DNA of 64,000 nucleotides from positions 186,001 through 250,000 of the forward strand of contig OZ245018.1 in NCBI GenBank assembly GCA_965223825.1, in the 5' to 3' direction. Position numbers and translations under genes: made by a program. The notes under the pieces were generated by a model. The model was not told the DNA's origin. It made no database searches and was given only the letters and a program-made list of their open reading frames with translations. Below are positions 35,297 to 44,489 of this stretch, piece after piece. The first letter of the stretch is position 1, and every line of letters begins with the position of its first letter. The DNA is from CAJXQU01 sp965223825 (GTDB taxonomy: Bacteria; Pseudomonadota; Gammaproteobacteria; CAJXQU01).

Positions 35297-35929
35297 TTAA
35301 TGATTCGCGGCTTGTAACTTCCGGTAGCGTTGAAGATCCGAATCGTATTTTTCTGTCACACTCAGCGTCTCTGCTTTTTTCAACTCGATATAATCGGCAT
35401 TTTGTCGGATCTGATCGCGCACACTGGCAATATCGTTCAGCATTTTTTCTGTTGGTTTTTCACCCCGTCGCTCCATGTCCGCCGCTGATCGGGTGAATTT
35501 ATCAAGGCTGATACGCAACTTGTCCATGTGGCTTTCGCGTAATTGAATTTCCGCTTTAAGCGATGACAATTTACCTTGTTTAGCCAACTCAATATCATCT
35601 GCCGACGCGAAGGATTTTAAGAGCAATTGATCTGCTTCGCGCTGCTTTTCGAGTTTACGTTTTTCAGCATGTTCTTGCGCGGCGAGTAGATCAGCCTCAT
35701 CTAATTCTGCTTGTGTTTTTGCACGCTGAGTTTGATCGATCACAACACCTTGACCATTCAGTTCCCGGTGACTTTTTTGGCTGTATTCTGGCGGGATCGC
35801 ATTTCCACATTCACGAATACCGTCATTATTTTTCCAGCACTTTATGGCCGCGTGGGTATTGAGACTGGCCAAGCTCGATAAGCTGGCGAGACAGGTGATC
35901 AGGGTGATGCGTGTTAATGCGGTTCGCAT
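35297..35929 (-). CDS. DUF4124 domain secreted coiled-coil protein
   Basis: The 210-residue protein has a signal peptide (residues 1-28, ending THA) and an N-terminal DUF4124-like segment (AIKCWKNNDGIRECGNAIPPEYSQKSHRELN) with two cysteines. A long charged helix follows (about residues 65-205), predicted as coiled coil by its heptad-like Leu/Glu/Lys pattern. It is periplasmic. Function unknown; such proteins are common in gammaproteobacteria. It is divergent from the TSUP exporter gene. Confidence 0.75.
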   Translation of the reverse strand: MRTALTRITLITCLASLSSLASLNTHAAIKCWKNNDGIRECGNAIPPEYSQKSHRELNGQGVVIDQTQRAKTQAELDEADLLAAQEHAEKRKLEKQREADQLLLKSFASADDIELAKQGKLSSLKAEIQLRESHMDKLRISLDKFTRSAADMERRGEKPTEKMLNDIASVRDQIRQNADYIELKKAETLSVTEKYDSDLQRYRKLQAANH

Positions 35930-36021
35930 TTTTGTTTCCTCTCCATAGCGCGTTACAATCCTACGATCTCATCGGCCAGTTCGGCACAAACTTTAATCTT
36001 CCGGTACGCATTACGATCACT

Positions 36022-36777
36022 ATGGAACTCAGTAATCACCTGATCTTGTTCATCATTTCATTCTTTGCGAATTTATTTTCAGCATTCGCTGGCGGTGGTG
36101 CGGGCTTGATCCAATTACCGGCTTTATTGTTTCTCGGCTTACCCTTCTCGATTGCCCTCGGTACGCACAAGATCGCCAGTGTCGCGTTGGGAGTGGGGGC
36201 AACACTACGGCATTTGCGTGAGGGGAAGTTCAACTGGCGCTTTGCAGCATTGATTCTCATCAGTGGCTTGCCGGGAGTGATCATTGGCGCGTATCTGATC
36301 ATCGGTATTCCTGATCGCGCTGCTGAAATTGCTTTAGGTTGCCTGACGATAAGCTTGGGTGTTTACTCATGGTTGAAGCCGGATCTTGGGCAAACACACG
36401 CCGCGCAAAATCGTGACCAACGCGGGTATTTTATCGGTGGCATGGTGTTGTTCCTGATCGGAGTGTTGAACGGTTCATTGACCTCCGGTACGGGTTTGTT
36501 CGTTACACTCTGGCTGATCCGTTGGTTTGGCTTGGACTACAAAGGCGCTGTTGCATACACGTTGATTTTGGTTGGCTTGTTTTGGAACGGTACCGGTGCG
36601 GTGACGCTTGGCTTGCTCAGCGAGATTCAATGGGACTGGTTACCTGCGCTCTTACTTGGTTCATTTCTCGGCGGTTATGCCGGTGCACATTTATCAATCG
36701 TCAAAGGCAATGTTTGGATCAAACGGGTTTATGAAACCGTTACGCTTCTGATCGGGATCAAATTAATCTTAGGCTAA
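36022..36777 (+). CDS. TSUP (TauE/SafE) family transporter
   Basis: The ATG at 36022 is chosen because it opens directly into the first membrane helix and the family motif AFAGGGAGLIQLPALLFLG, leaving out a spurious upstream extension. The 251-residue protein has about eight hydrophobic segments and the second conserved repeat LIGVLNGSLTSGTGLFVTLWL. TSUP proteins export small anions such as sulfite, taurine-derived sulfur compounds or organic acids; no substrate can be proposed. The start lacks a strong ribosome site. Confidence 0.85.
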   Translation: MELSNHLILFIISFFANLFSAFAGGGAGLIQLPALLFLGLPFSIALGTHKIASVALGVGATLRHLREGKFNWRFAALILISGLPGVIIGAYLIIGIPDRAAEIALGCLTISLGVYSWLKPDLGQTHAAQNRDQRGYFIGGMVLFLIGVLNGSLTSGTGLFVTLWLIRWFGLDYKGAVAYTLILVGLFWNGTGAVTLGLLSEIQWDWLPALLLGSFLGGYAGAHLSIVKGNVWIKRVYETVTLLIGIKLILG

Positions 36778-36813
36778 TTTATAAATCGTTCACGCTAAAA
36801 CGAGGTGCCGATT

Positions 36814-39800
36814 TTATTGTGCCGTAAGCGTGTTTTTTCGTGGCCAGAGCCGTTCAGTCGTATTCAACACCATAACTAACAGTGCAGGCAGAAAGGTGAG
36901 CGTGATCAACGCCGTGAAGGCGAGGCCAAAGAGCACGATCGCACCGAGACCACGGTAGAGTTCAGTACCGGCCCCAGGGATGAAGACGAGTGGCGAGAGT
37001 CCCATGAGCGTTGTGCAGGTTGTCATGAGAACAGGACGAAGTCGCGAAGAGATCGCCGCTTTTACGGACTCACGTGGCGATAAGCCGAGTGTGCGAAAAT
37101 TATGCATCGTGTTTTCGACGATCAGGATCGGGTTATTCACTGCGGTGCCTAATAAGATGAGAAACCCGAGCATGGTGATCATATCGAACGGTTGCTGGAT
37201 TAAGGCAAACCCAAAACTAGGGAGTAGGCCGCCGACATAATTAAGCAACCAAAGTCCGACAATACCGCCGCTGATGCCTAATGGGACAGTGACGAGGATA
37301 AGAAATGGATGGCCCCAATGTCGGTAGATCACGACAAGCTGGAGATAGCAAAGGACGATCGCGATCCACATATTTTGGCCTAATGAAGAGCGGGTTGCAT
37401 CAAGCTGGTCACTTGCGCCGGTGAGATCAATACTAACCCCTTTAGGTAGCTCACCACTTTGACGCAACGGCTGGACAATTTTCTCGCGAACAGTTTTTAC
37501 CGCGGTTTCAAGTGGAACAGAGCGGGGCGGAATGACATACAACGTCACTGTTCGACGGCCATCAACACGACGTATTTCTGCGGTATCGACGGTTTCGTCG
37601 ATGTCAGCAAGCGCACCAAGCGGGATGACGCCACCGCGTGGTGTGAATACGGGCAACGTCGTGATCTCTTCAAGCGATTGTCGATCTCCAGATTCGCTGA
37701 AAAGGAAGATGTCTATTTTGTCATCGTTGAAATAAAACTCATCGACAAAAGCGCCATCACTCAGCGCCGCAACGGTGAACCCAAAATCACCGGCATTGAA
37801 CCCAAGCTCCTCCAATCGCTCCCACTTCGGTTTGATCTCAAGCAAAGGCTGGCCAAGCGTCAGCGATGATGGCACAGAATTGATTTGAGCATGTTGAATG
37901 TAATCATTACTAAGGCGATAAACGGTTAATGCCGTTTCGTAAATTTCAGGTAATTCACGGCCACTAATGTCGAGTGCAACTGCGCGAGTACCACCATCAT
38001 TGCTGGAAATAATCGAGCCACGGGCAGAAAAAGCGCGCATACCCGGATACGAGCGGAAACGTGCATTAACAATTTCCATATAGGGGCCGATGTGTTTGGG
38101 GTTCTTCGTTACCGCGATGATCCGCAACGCCTCGGGTTGAACAATAATGGTCATGCGATCCAGTGCCGGAATGGCGGATTTTCCGGTGTCGAAGTTCGCT
38201 GCATCGTCTTTCATCGCGGGCATAAAATCTTCTTGTATTTCGAGAGCGATTTTCTCCATTTCTCGCAAGCTGTAGCCCGGAGGTGCAATCATGGTTGAGA
38301 ACGCTTTCGCTTCCTCGCCTTCGGGTAAATACTCTGCTGGTGGGGTGAGAAAATAAAATGCGGAGGATGTTGCTGCTAATGTGATGATCATGCAGAAGGC
38401 TCGCCGCCAAGCTGTGTTGACAAGCCAGTTGATCGGCATGAGTAAACGGGGTGGGCGTTGCGGTTTTTTGGGTGCGGCATCCTGTTTTCTTTTTCGTCCT
38501 GGCATGTTGGCGTAAGCGACAGGGACTACAGCGATCGCCACCAGCATGGAGACAATGATCGAAGCGGAAATGGCGATGCCGATATCCGAAAATAGTTGTC
38601 CAGCTTCTTCCTGCACAAAGAGGATCGGCAGAAAAACCAGCACGGTGGTCATGGTGCCAGATAGGACGGCTGTCCACACGGCCTTGACGCCGTCACGCGC
38701 AGCCTCAAAACGCGATTTTCCCTTACGGCGTTCCACTTCAATACTTTCAAGTACAACGATGGTGTTATCAATGGTCATACCGATGGCGAAAGCAATACCG
38801 GCAAGTGAGATCACATTGATGGTTCGTCCCATGACGAGTAAGCCAATGAATCCTGCAACAATACAGACCGGCATACCGAGCATGCCAATGAGTGTTGCAG
38901 AGCCTGATCGCAAAAAGAGGAATAGCACCAGCATCGCGAGCATTGCACCGATGCCGATATTTTTAATGACGTTGTCGACGGAGCTTTGCACATATTGCAC
39001 ATCGTCGTTGGCGAGGGTCATGATCAGCCCCTCAGGTTCGAGGATCTCATGATTAATGCGTTCGACTTCTGGCAGTACTTTTTCTTTGATCGAGATGACG
39101 TTTGATCCCGTCTGGCGGACTAGGCTGACACGAATATTCGCTTCGCCGTCACTGTAAGAAAGGTTTCGCAGTTCGGCATGGCCAAGCTCAATCGTGGCGA
39201 CATCACCGAGTCGGGTGACAGCATCACCGCGCCGGATAATGATCAGATCACGCAGTGCGTCCAGTGTGTGGAAACGACCTACGGTGCGCATCAAATAACG
39301 TCGTTTACCGCTATCAAGATCACCTGCGGAGGTGTCAATGTTGCGGGCGCGTAAGGCATCACGCACAGCACTTAGCGAGAGTTTGCGCTCAGCCAATTTG
39401 GCCGTGTCGAGACTGATGCGGATTTGTCGTTCGGCCCCACCTCTTAATTCCACCTGAGAAACGCCTTCGATGCGTTCCAATGCCGGTCGTACGTTGTCAT
39501 CGACAAAGTCGAGCAACATGTTGATATTGTGTCCCATCGGATTGCCTTCCATCGGGACAAGCCGGAAAGCCATAAACGGGTTATAGGAAAATGAGTCTGA
39601 TCGCAGTACTGGCTCGTCCACATTTTCAGGATAGGAAGGAACTTGGCTCAGTGCGTTGTTGACTTCGAGCAAGGCTTCATTGGCGTCAGTGCCGAAAGGA
39701 AACTCGAGTTCAATTTCCGCTCGACCCGTAGAGGCTTGTGACGTCACGCGTCTGAGATTGGGTAAGCCGCGCAGGTATTCTTCTTGCTCGATAAGAATTT

Positions 39801-39978
39801 CTTTTTCCACATCTTGAGGTGTGGCGCCTGGCCAGCGCGTTTCAATGGAGATGATGCGGGTCTCAAGATCCGGGATCATCTGCACTGGCACCCGTGTCGC
39901 AGCGACGGTCCCTAACACCATCAGCATAATGACGGAGACCGTCACGAGCGTACCGTGTTTCAGGAGCGAATCGATCAT
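36814..39978 (-). CDS. RND (HAE1-like) efflux permease
   Basis: The 1,054-residue protein has the RND plan: membrane helix 1, a large periplasmic loop, helices 2-6, helix 7, a second loop, and helices 8-12. Helix 4 contains GMTIDNTIVVLESIEV, with one Asp and Asn in place of the usual AcrB Asp pair, a feature also found in several HAE subgroups. Periplasmic loop features such as RWPGATPQDVEKEILIEQEEYLRGLPNL (in parts) are typical. Drug or toxic-compound efflux is likely; substrate unknown. The adaptor gene lies directly upstream, but no outer-membrane channel gene is present, so TolC must be elsewhere. Confidence 0.92.
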   Translation of the reverse strand: MIDSLLKHGTLVTVSVIMLMVLGTVAATRVPVQMIPDLETRIISIETRWPGATPQDVEKEILIEQEEYLRGLPNLRRVTSQASTGRAEIELEFPFGTDANEALLEVNNALSQVPSYPENVDEPVLRSDSFSYNPFMAFRLVPMEGNPMGHNINMLLDFVDDNVRPALERIEGVSQVELRGGAERQIRISLDTAKLAERKLSLSAVRDALRARNIDTSAGDLDSGKRRYLMRTVGRFHTLDALRDLIIIRRGDAVTRLGDVATIELGHAELRNLSYSDGEANIRVSLVRQTGSNVISIKEKVLPEVERINHEILEPEGLIMTLANDDVQYVQSSVDNVIKNIGIGAMLAMLVLFLFLRSGSATLIGMLGMPVCIVAGFIGLLVMGRTINVISLAGIAFAIGMTIDNTIVVLESIEVERRKGKSRFEAARDGVKAVWTAVLSGTMTTVLVFLPILFVQEEAGQLFSDIGIAISASIIVSMLVAIAVVPVAYANMPGRKRKQDAAPKKPQRPPRLLMPINWLVNTAWRRAFCMIITLAATSSAFYFLTPPAEYLPEGEEAKAFSTMIAPPGYSLREMEKIALEIQEDFMPAMKDDAANFDTGKSAIPALDRMTIIVQPEALRIIAVTKNPKHIGPYMEIVNARFRSYPGMRAFSARGSIISSNDGGTRAVALDISGRELPEIYETALTVYRLSNDYIQHAQINSVPSSLTLGQPLLEIKPKWERLEELGFNAGDFGFTVAALSDGAFVDEFYFNDDKIDIFLFSESGDRQSLEEITTLPVFTPRGGVIPLGALADIDETVDTAEIRRVDGRRTVTLYVIPPRSVPLETAVKTVREKIVQPLRQSGELPKGVSIDLTGASDQLDATRSSLGQNMWIAIVLCYLQLVVIYRHWGHPFLILVTVPLGISGGIVGLWLLNYVGGLLPSFGFALIQQPFDMITMLGFLILLGTAVNNPILIVENTMHNFRTLGLSPRESVKAAISSRLRPVLMTTCTTLMGLSPLVFIPGAGTELYRGLGAIVLFGLAFTALITLTFLPALLVMVLNTTERLWPRKNTLTAQ

Positions 39979-39979
39979 T

Positions 39980-41116
39980 CTAATGGGCAGACTGAGAAGC
40001 AGCGGTTGTGGGTAAGACGTCGACTAACTGGTTCTCACGCAGACCTTCGTTGCCTTTGAGGACGACAATTTCACCACCTTCAAGACCTTCTGTGATCTCC
40101 GCCATCGACCCTAGTGCCCCTGAGGTGCGCACAATTCTAGAGACGACGTGTTGCTGATCTTGTTTTTTGACGAGTACCCAAACTTTTGTTGAGCCATCGG
40201 GAAATCGAACAACGGCATCACGTGGAACGTGTACGATATCGATCGATGGCAGGCGGGACTCAAGTGTTGCGCTGCCGGACATGCCTGGCCCCGCGAGCTG
40301 ATCAGGATCGTTCAAGATTAAACGTATCAAGAAAGTGCGGGAGATATTGTTTTTCACGGGCACGACAGCTTGGAGTGCTGCTGTGATTTGTTTATTTGGG
40401 TAAGCATCAAGCTGCACGACGATGTTACCGGTGTGATTGACCCGCGCTAGGTATTCTTGTGGTACCTGAATATCAAAACGTAACTTGTCCATTTCAATCA
40501 GCTCTACCACTGGCGTGCCAGTTGCGACCCACTCCCCAGCTTCCGAAAGTTTTGTCCCGATGACACCGTCGAATGGTGCGATAAGTTGATGGCGTGCGAG
40601 CCTTTCTAACTGCTGGTTTTTACGTGCTGCAAGTTGTTTGAGATTGGCCTCGTTGATTTGTAGAGTGGCTTGCCTTGTTTCAGCTTCTGACTTAGCAAAC
40701 GCCCCTGATCGGCTCATTCTAACGGCCTCTGCAACCAGCCTTTTAGTGTCTGCTAATTGAACCTTCGCTTGTTCGATCTCAGCATCGATCAGTTCAAGAT
40801 CAAGCTCTGCGAGGGTGGTGTCCAGTTGCATCAACACGTCGCCTTGCTTGACGAGACTGCCGGCATCAACGCTCAACTCTAAGACGAGCCCCTCAATACG
40901 TGACGACAAATTTGCCCGACGTGGGGACGTGACAGTACCCGTGAGCGTGAATGAGCTGGCGATACCGTCAACGTGTTTGGCCTCAGCCACCACAATCGGA
41001 CTGGCGGTGCCTTGCGCGGAAAGTATTCCGGTAAACGAAAGTGAGAGGACTATGACTTGCAGTCCTTTCCATGCCACTCCTTTAATAGAGTTGTGGACGG
41101 ATGGAGGCGTTAACAT
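39980..41116 (-). CDS. RND periplasmic adaptor (membrane fusion protein)
   Basis: The 378-residue HlyD-type adaptor begins with an export signal (residues 20-36) and has the lipoyl/barrel-sandwich halves RANLSSRIEGLVLELSVDAGSLVKQGDVLMQLD and RLARHQLIAPFDGVIGTKLSEAGEWVATGTPVVEL (quoted in parts), flanking an alpha-hairpin (about residues 105-170) and a C-terminal beta-barrel. It links the permease to an outer-membrane channel. The permease gene follows one base later, so the two form an operon. Confidence 0.92.
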   Translation of the reverse strand: MLTPPSVHNSIKGVAWKGLQVIVLSLSFTGILSAQGTASPIVVAEAKHVDGIASSFTLTGTVTSPRRANLSSRIEGLVLELSVDAGSLVKQGDVLMQLDTTLAELDLELIDAEIEQAKVQLADTKRLVAEAVRMSRSGAFAKSEAETRQATLQINEANLKQLAARKNQQLERLARHQLIAPFDGVIGTKLSEAGEWVATGTPVVELIEMDKLRFDIQVPQEYLARVNHTGNIVVQLDAYPNKQITAALQAVVPVKNNISRTFLIRLILNDPDQLAGPGMSGSATLESRLPSIDIVHVPRDAVVRFPDGSTKVWVLVKKQDQQHVVSRIVRTSGALGSMAEITEGLEGGEIVVLKGNEGLRENQLVDVLPTTAASQSAH

Positions 41117-41174
41117 TCAATGTCTTCCATGGTTTGTGAAGATGTCAGTTCACTGTAGATTTTGTACTTAACAC

Positions 41175-41180
41175 ATTATA
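41175..41180 (-). promoter_or_regulatory. Possible -10 box of the RND operon promoter
   Basis: Minus-strand TATAAT lies about 60 bp before the adaptor start. A weak -35-like TGAAGA sits 18 bp upstream. No adjacent regulator gene is present. Confidence 0.35.
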
Positions 41181-41290
41181 GACATTAAGGTTTCTTAATC
41201 TTCAGTGCGCTGGCAAGAGTCAATTTATTGCAGTTTATTTCATTGACAAAGTCAACCACCATGGCATGACAGAATGACGTCGGTGAGGAC

Positions 41291-41315
41291 GAAAATGCAC
41301 GTTTTGTGCATTTCG
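41291..41315 (-). terminator. Hairpin downstream of pyrE
   Basis: AAATGCAC, a five-base loop and GTGCATTT form an 8-bp stem 15 bp after the pyrE stop; on the minus strand it ends in a short T-run (TTTTCG). Probably the pyrE terminator. Confidence 0.6.
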
Positions 41316-41328
41316 TTAAACGCTGTGT

Positions 41329-41976
41329 TTAGGCTTTTTCACCGTACTCTGCTCGATACGCGAGCACGCGATCCAGCACATCATTCAGTGCAGGGCTGTC
41401 TTTTAAATGGGCAATCAGGTTATCGAGGGAGATAATACTGCTGACCGGAATAGACAGATTTTTTTGGATTTCTTGGATTGCAGACAATTCGCCTTTTCCA
41501 CGTTCTTGTCGGTTCAACGAGATCACAACCCCAGCTGTTTCTGCACCGGACTTTTTAATGATCTCAAAAGACTCGTTCACGGAAGTTCCGGCGGAGATCA
41601 CATCATCAATGATCAAAACACGACCTTCAATCGGTGCGCCGAGCGTCATTCCACCTTCACCGTGATCCTTCACTTCTTTGCGATTAAATACGTATGGCAC
41701 ATCGAGATTATGTTCTGTAGCGAGCGCAACTGCGGTAGCGGAAGCAAGCGGAATGCCTTTGTACGCCGGACCGTAAATCATGTCGAATTCAATACCAGAG
41801 TCGACAATCGTTTGTGCGTAGTAAGCGCCGAGGCGGGCCAACTTTGCGCCGGTGTTAAACAATCCGGTATTAAAAAAATACGGGCTTAAACGGCCCGATT
41901 TAAGTGTAAATTCGCCGAATCGAAGTACATTGTTTTCAAGGGCGAACTGGATAAATTCCTGTTGGTAGTCTTGCAT
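41329..41976 (-). CDS. pyrE: Orotate phosphoribosyltransferase
   Basis: Converts orotate and PRPP to OMP in pyrimidine synthesis. The 215-residue enzyme has the opening FIQFALENNVLRFGEFTLKSGRLSPYFFN (in parts), the flexible loop KEVKDHGEGG and the PRPP motif VLIIDDVISAGTSVNES. Length is normal. It is divergent from the xthA gene, the same pairing as pyrE-crc in Pseudomonas. Confidence 0.97.
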   Translation of the reverse strand: MQDYQQEFIQFALENNVLRFGEFTLKSGRLSPYFFNTGLFNTGAKLARLGAYYAQTIVDSGIEFDMIYGPAYKGIPLASATAVALATEHNLDVPYVFNRKEVKDHGEGGMTLGAPIEGRVLIIDDVISAGTSVNESFEIIKKSGAETAGVVISLNRQERGKGELSAIQEIQKNLSIPVSSIISLDNLIAHLKDSPALNDVLDRVLAYRAEYGEKA

Positions 41977-42103
41977 TGTGGCTCAGGTATGGTAGAAAAA
42001 CGCAAGTGTAGCAAAACTTGATGCAGGGCGCTCCTCAGATGCGCTAAAACGGCGACGCTACGACCAATAATAAAATTATTATAATGAAGAAGGATCCCCG
42101 TCC

Positions 42104-42871
42104 ATGAAAATCATCTCCGTCAACGTGAATGGTATTCGCGCTGCCCACCGTAAAGGTTTTTTCGAATGGTTACCGCAACAAGATGCCGATGTGATCTGTT
42201 TACAGGAAACCAAAGCACAGATGGATCAGTTAAGTGATGACATCTTGCAACCCGAAGGCTATTTCAGCACATTTCATTCTGCCGAAAAACGTGGTTATAG
42301 CGGTGTGGCGATCTACTGCAAGCAAGAACCCGATCAGATCATTCATGGTTTAGGTTGGGATGATTTCGACCGCGAAGGGCGTTTTCTGCAAGTAGACTTC
42401 GGCGATCTAAGCGTGGTGTCGCTTTACTTACCTTCTGGCTCGTCCAGTGAAGAACGGCAAACGGCAAAGTTCGATTTTATGGAGCGCTTTTATCCCGTAC
42501 TGGAGAGCATGGCGAAATCAGAACGACGTTTTGTGATCTGCGGTGATTGGAATATTGCACATAAAGAAATTGATCTGAAAAACTGGAAAGGCAACAAGAA
42601 AAACTCCGGTTTTTTACCTGAGGAGCGTGAGTGGCTAACAAAGATTTTTGATGAGCTGGGTTTCGTGGATGCTTTTCGGGAAGTTAATCAGGAGGCTGAT
42701 CAATATACTTGGTGGTCGAATCGTGGGCAGGCTCGCGCCAACAATGTTGGGTGGCGGATTGATTATCAAATCGTCTCACCTTGCCTCAAAGGTAAAGCGA
42801 CCACTACCGATGTTTATAAGGAAAACTGGTTTTCAGATCATGCACCGTTGATCATGACCTACGAAATGTAA
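42104..42871 (+). CDS. xthA: Exodeoxyribonuclease III
   Basis: An AP endonuclease and 3'-5' exonuclease of 255 residues. The EEP fold shows MKIISVNVNGIRAA, the metal Glu in CLQETKAQ, GYSGVAIY, the catalytic CGDWNIAH, and the closing YQIVSPCLKGKA...WFSDHAPLIM (in parts) with the catalytic His. Pseudomonas Crc is a relative at this locus but has lost catalytic residues; here Glu, Asp-Asn and His are intact, so nuclease activity is likely. A probable -10 box TATAAT lies about 20 bases before the start. Confidence 0.93.
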   Translation: MKIISVNVNGIRAAHRKGFFEWLPQQDADVICLQETKAQMDQLSDDILQPEGYFSTFHSAEKRGYSGVAIYCKQEPDQIIHGLGWDDFDREGRFLQVDFGDLSVVSLYLPSGSSSEERQTAKFDFMERFYPVLESMAKSERRFVICGDWNIAHKEIDLKNWKGNKKNSGFLPEEREWLTKIFDELGFVDAFREVNQEADQYTWWSNRGQARANNVGWRIDYQIVSPCLKGKATTTDVYKENWFSDHAPLIMTYEM

Positions 42872-42874
42872 ATG

Positions 42875-42910
42875 GTTTAGGTTGCGATCAATCTTGATCG
42901 CAACCTGAAC
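42875..42910. terminator. Strong hairpin between convergent xthA and yggT
   Basis: GGTT-T-AGGTTGCGATCAA faces its complement around a two-base spacer, giving about 17 pairs with one mismatch. No T-run follows on either strand, so it may stop RNA decay or act as a factor-dependent terminator for both transcripts. Confidence 0.5.
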
Positions 42911-43018
42911 CGTTCGAGGGGCCGATTACAGTTTACCGACGAAGTTGAGTCAGCGATCTCTTTTCTATCCATTTCAAGTGCAGATAAACGGCTCAACGCA
43001 CTGTTTGTGGTGAAGCGA

Positions 43019-43591
43019 CTAAATTAGCCGACCAAGTCCCATATCCATTAATGGTCTGACTAAGAGCATTAACACAAGTTGGAGAAGCACCAGCAATACC
43101 AGTAGAGAAAAGTCCATACCACCGGTTGCCGGCATGCGACGGCGAATGGGTGAGAGAAGTGGTTCCGTGATGCTGTTCAACAGGCCGACCATGTAGTTGT
43201 AGGTGCCCGGCGCAACCCAACTGAGCACAGCGCGGATGATCAACGCGAAGATGATGATGTAAACCGCAGTCTGCAACAGGCTGGCGATTGCGATAATGAT
43301 CATATTGCCGATAGGCAATACAGCACCTTGGAGCACACCGACGATAAATAGCTCCGCCATTTTCAACAGCAATAGCAATACCACTGCGGGCCAGTCGATA
43401 CCCATTATGCCAGGAATGATTTGTCGCAATGGACGCAATACGGGCGTGGTGATTGTCAGTAGAAACTGTGAAAACGGATTACGAAAGTCAGCGCGGAAAA
43501 GTTGGAATAAAAAGCGCAGCATGACAGCGAGGATATACAACCCAAAAGCTGTGCTGATCAGAAACACCAGTGCGTTTGAAAAATACCCCAT
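43019..43591 (-). CDS. yggT: YggT family membrane protein
   Basis: The 190-residue protein is two copies of the YGGT unit. Each has two hydrophobic helices and a conserved loop: NPFSQFLLTITTPVLRPLRQIIP in the first half and YMVGLLNSITEPLLSPIRRRMPATGGMDFS in the second (quoted in parts). These proteins lie in the inner membrane and have been linked to osmotic tolerance and chloroplast-homologue division. It is three bases after proC in a yggS-proC-yggT operon. Confidence 0.92.
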   Translation of the reverse strand: MGYFSNALVFLISTAFGLYILAVMLRFLFQLFRADFRNPFSQFLLTITTPVLRPLRQIIPGIMGIDWPAVVLLLLLKMAELFIVGVLQGAVLPIGNMIIIAIASLLQTAVYIIIFALIIRAVLSWVAPGTYNYMVGLLNSITEPLLSPIRRRMPATGGMDFSLLVLLVLLQLVLMLLVRPLMDMGLGRLI

Positions 43592-43593
43592 CG

Positions 43594-44466
43594 TTATGCT
43601 TCTCCTGTTACATCTTGTTGATCTGCAGTTTTGCCAGAAAGCTCCGCTGACAGTGCGGTTGACCGGTCACGCGCCGCCGTCAGGGCACGGGCAATGATCG
43701 CATCGATATCGTTTTCGTTAAACACATTTAACGCTTGTTCTGTGGTGCCGCCGGGCGAAGTGACTTGAACGCGCAGACTGGCCGGATCAAGTGGACTTTC
43801 TAACGCTAGTTTTGCTGCACCAAAGGCGGTTTCGATGGTGAGTAGGCGGGCTTGCTCTTGCGATAAGCCCATCGCCACACCGGCTTTTTCCATGCCTTCC
43901 ATAAAGCGAAAGAAATACGCCGGACCACTGCCGGAAACCGCGGTGACGGCATCCATCAGGTTTTCATCATCGAGCCATTGAATGATGCCAACGGATCGCA
44001 TGATCTTTTCCGCCGTCTCGCGTTGATCCTCACGTGTATTGGCCGTGGCAAATAAAGCGGTTGCTGCAGAGCCGACCATGGCGGGTGTATTCGGCATGGT
44101 ACGAACAAGCGCCGCATCAAATCCAAGCCATTCGACGAGCGTGTCGGATCGCAAACCTGCCGCGACGGAAATAATTAACGGTTGTGTTGCGCTGATCAGA
44201 TGCTTAAAGCCAGCGATGACACTTTGCATTACTTGTGGTTTGACCGCGAGAACGATGATCGATGCCGGGGCTGCTGCTTCACCCAAGGCGGTATCAGCAG
44301 CACTGTGTACATTGATCGGAAATAGCGAAGCAAGTCGTGCCTGGCTGTCTTGATTCGGATCGACGACATGTATCGCATCGGCAGTATAACCATCTGCGAT
44401 CAGGCCGTTGATCAGACAACTACCGAGATTGCCGCCACCGATAAAGACAATTTTTTCCTGCGTCAT
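43594..44466 (-). CDS. proC: Pyrroline-5-carboxylate reductase
   Basis: The last step of proline synthesis. The 290-residue Rossmann enzyme has the nucleotide motif IVFIGGGNLGSCLINGL, VKPQVMQSVI, and the C-terminal dimer region AVSGSGPAYFFRFMEGMEKAGVAMGL and VTSPGGTTEQALNVF (in parts). Length is slightly longer than the usual ~272. It lies between yggS and yggT in a conserved operon. Confidence 0.96.
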   Translation of the reverse strand: MTQEKIVFIGGGNLGSCLINGLIADGYTADAIHVVDPNQDSQARLASLFPINVHSAADTALGEAAAPASIIVLAVKPQVMQSVIAGFKHLISATQPLIISVAAGLRSDTLVEWLGFDAALVRTMPNTPAMVGSAATALFATANTREDQRETAEKIMRSVGIIQWLDDENLMDAVTAVSGSGPAYFFRFMEGMEKAGVAMGLSQEQARLLTIETAFGAAKLALESPLDPASLRVQVTSPGGTTEQALNVFNENDIDAIIARALTAARDRSTALSAELSGKTADQQDVTGEA

Positions 44467-44489
44467 ATGAAGTTTCCTGAGACTTATTA

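Noticed and set aside
38546..39052. 168-codon plus-strand ORF
   Set aside because: Antisense to the RND permease, whose protein motifs are unmistakable.
41407..41889. 160-codon plus-strand ORF
   Set aside because: Shadow of pyrE.
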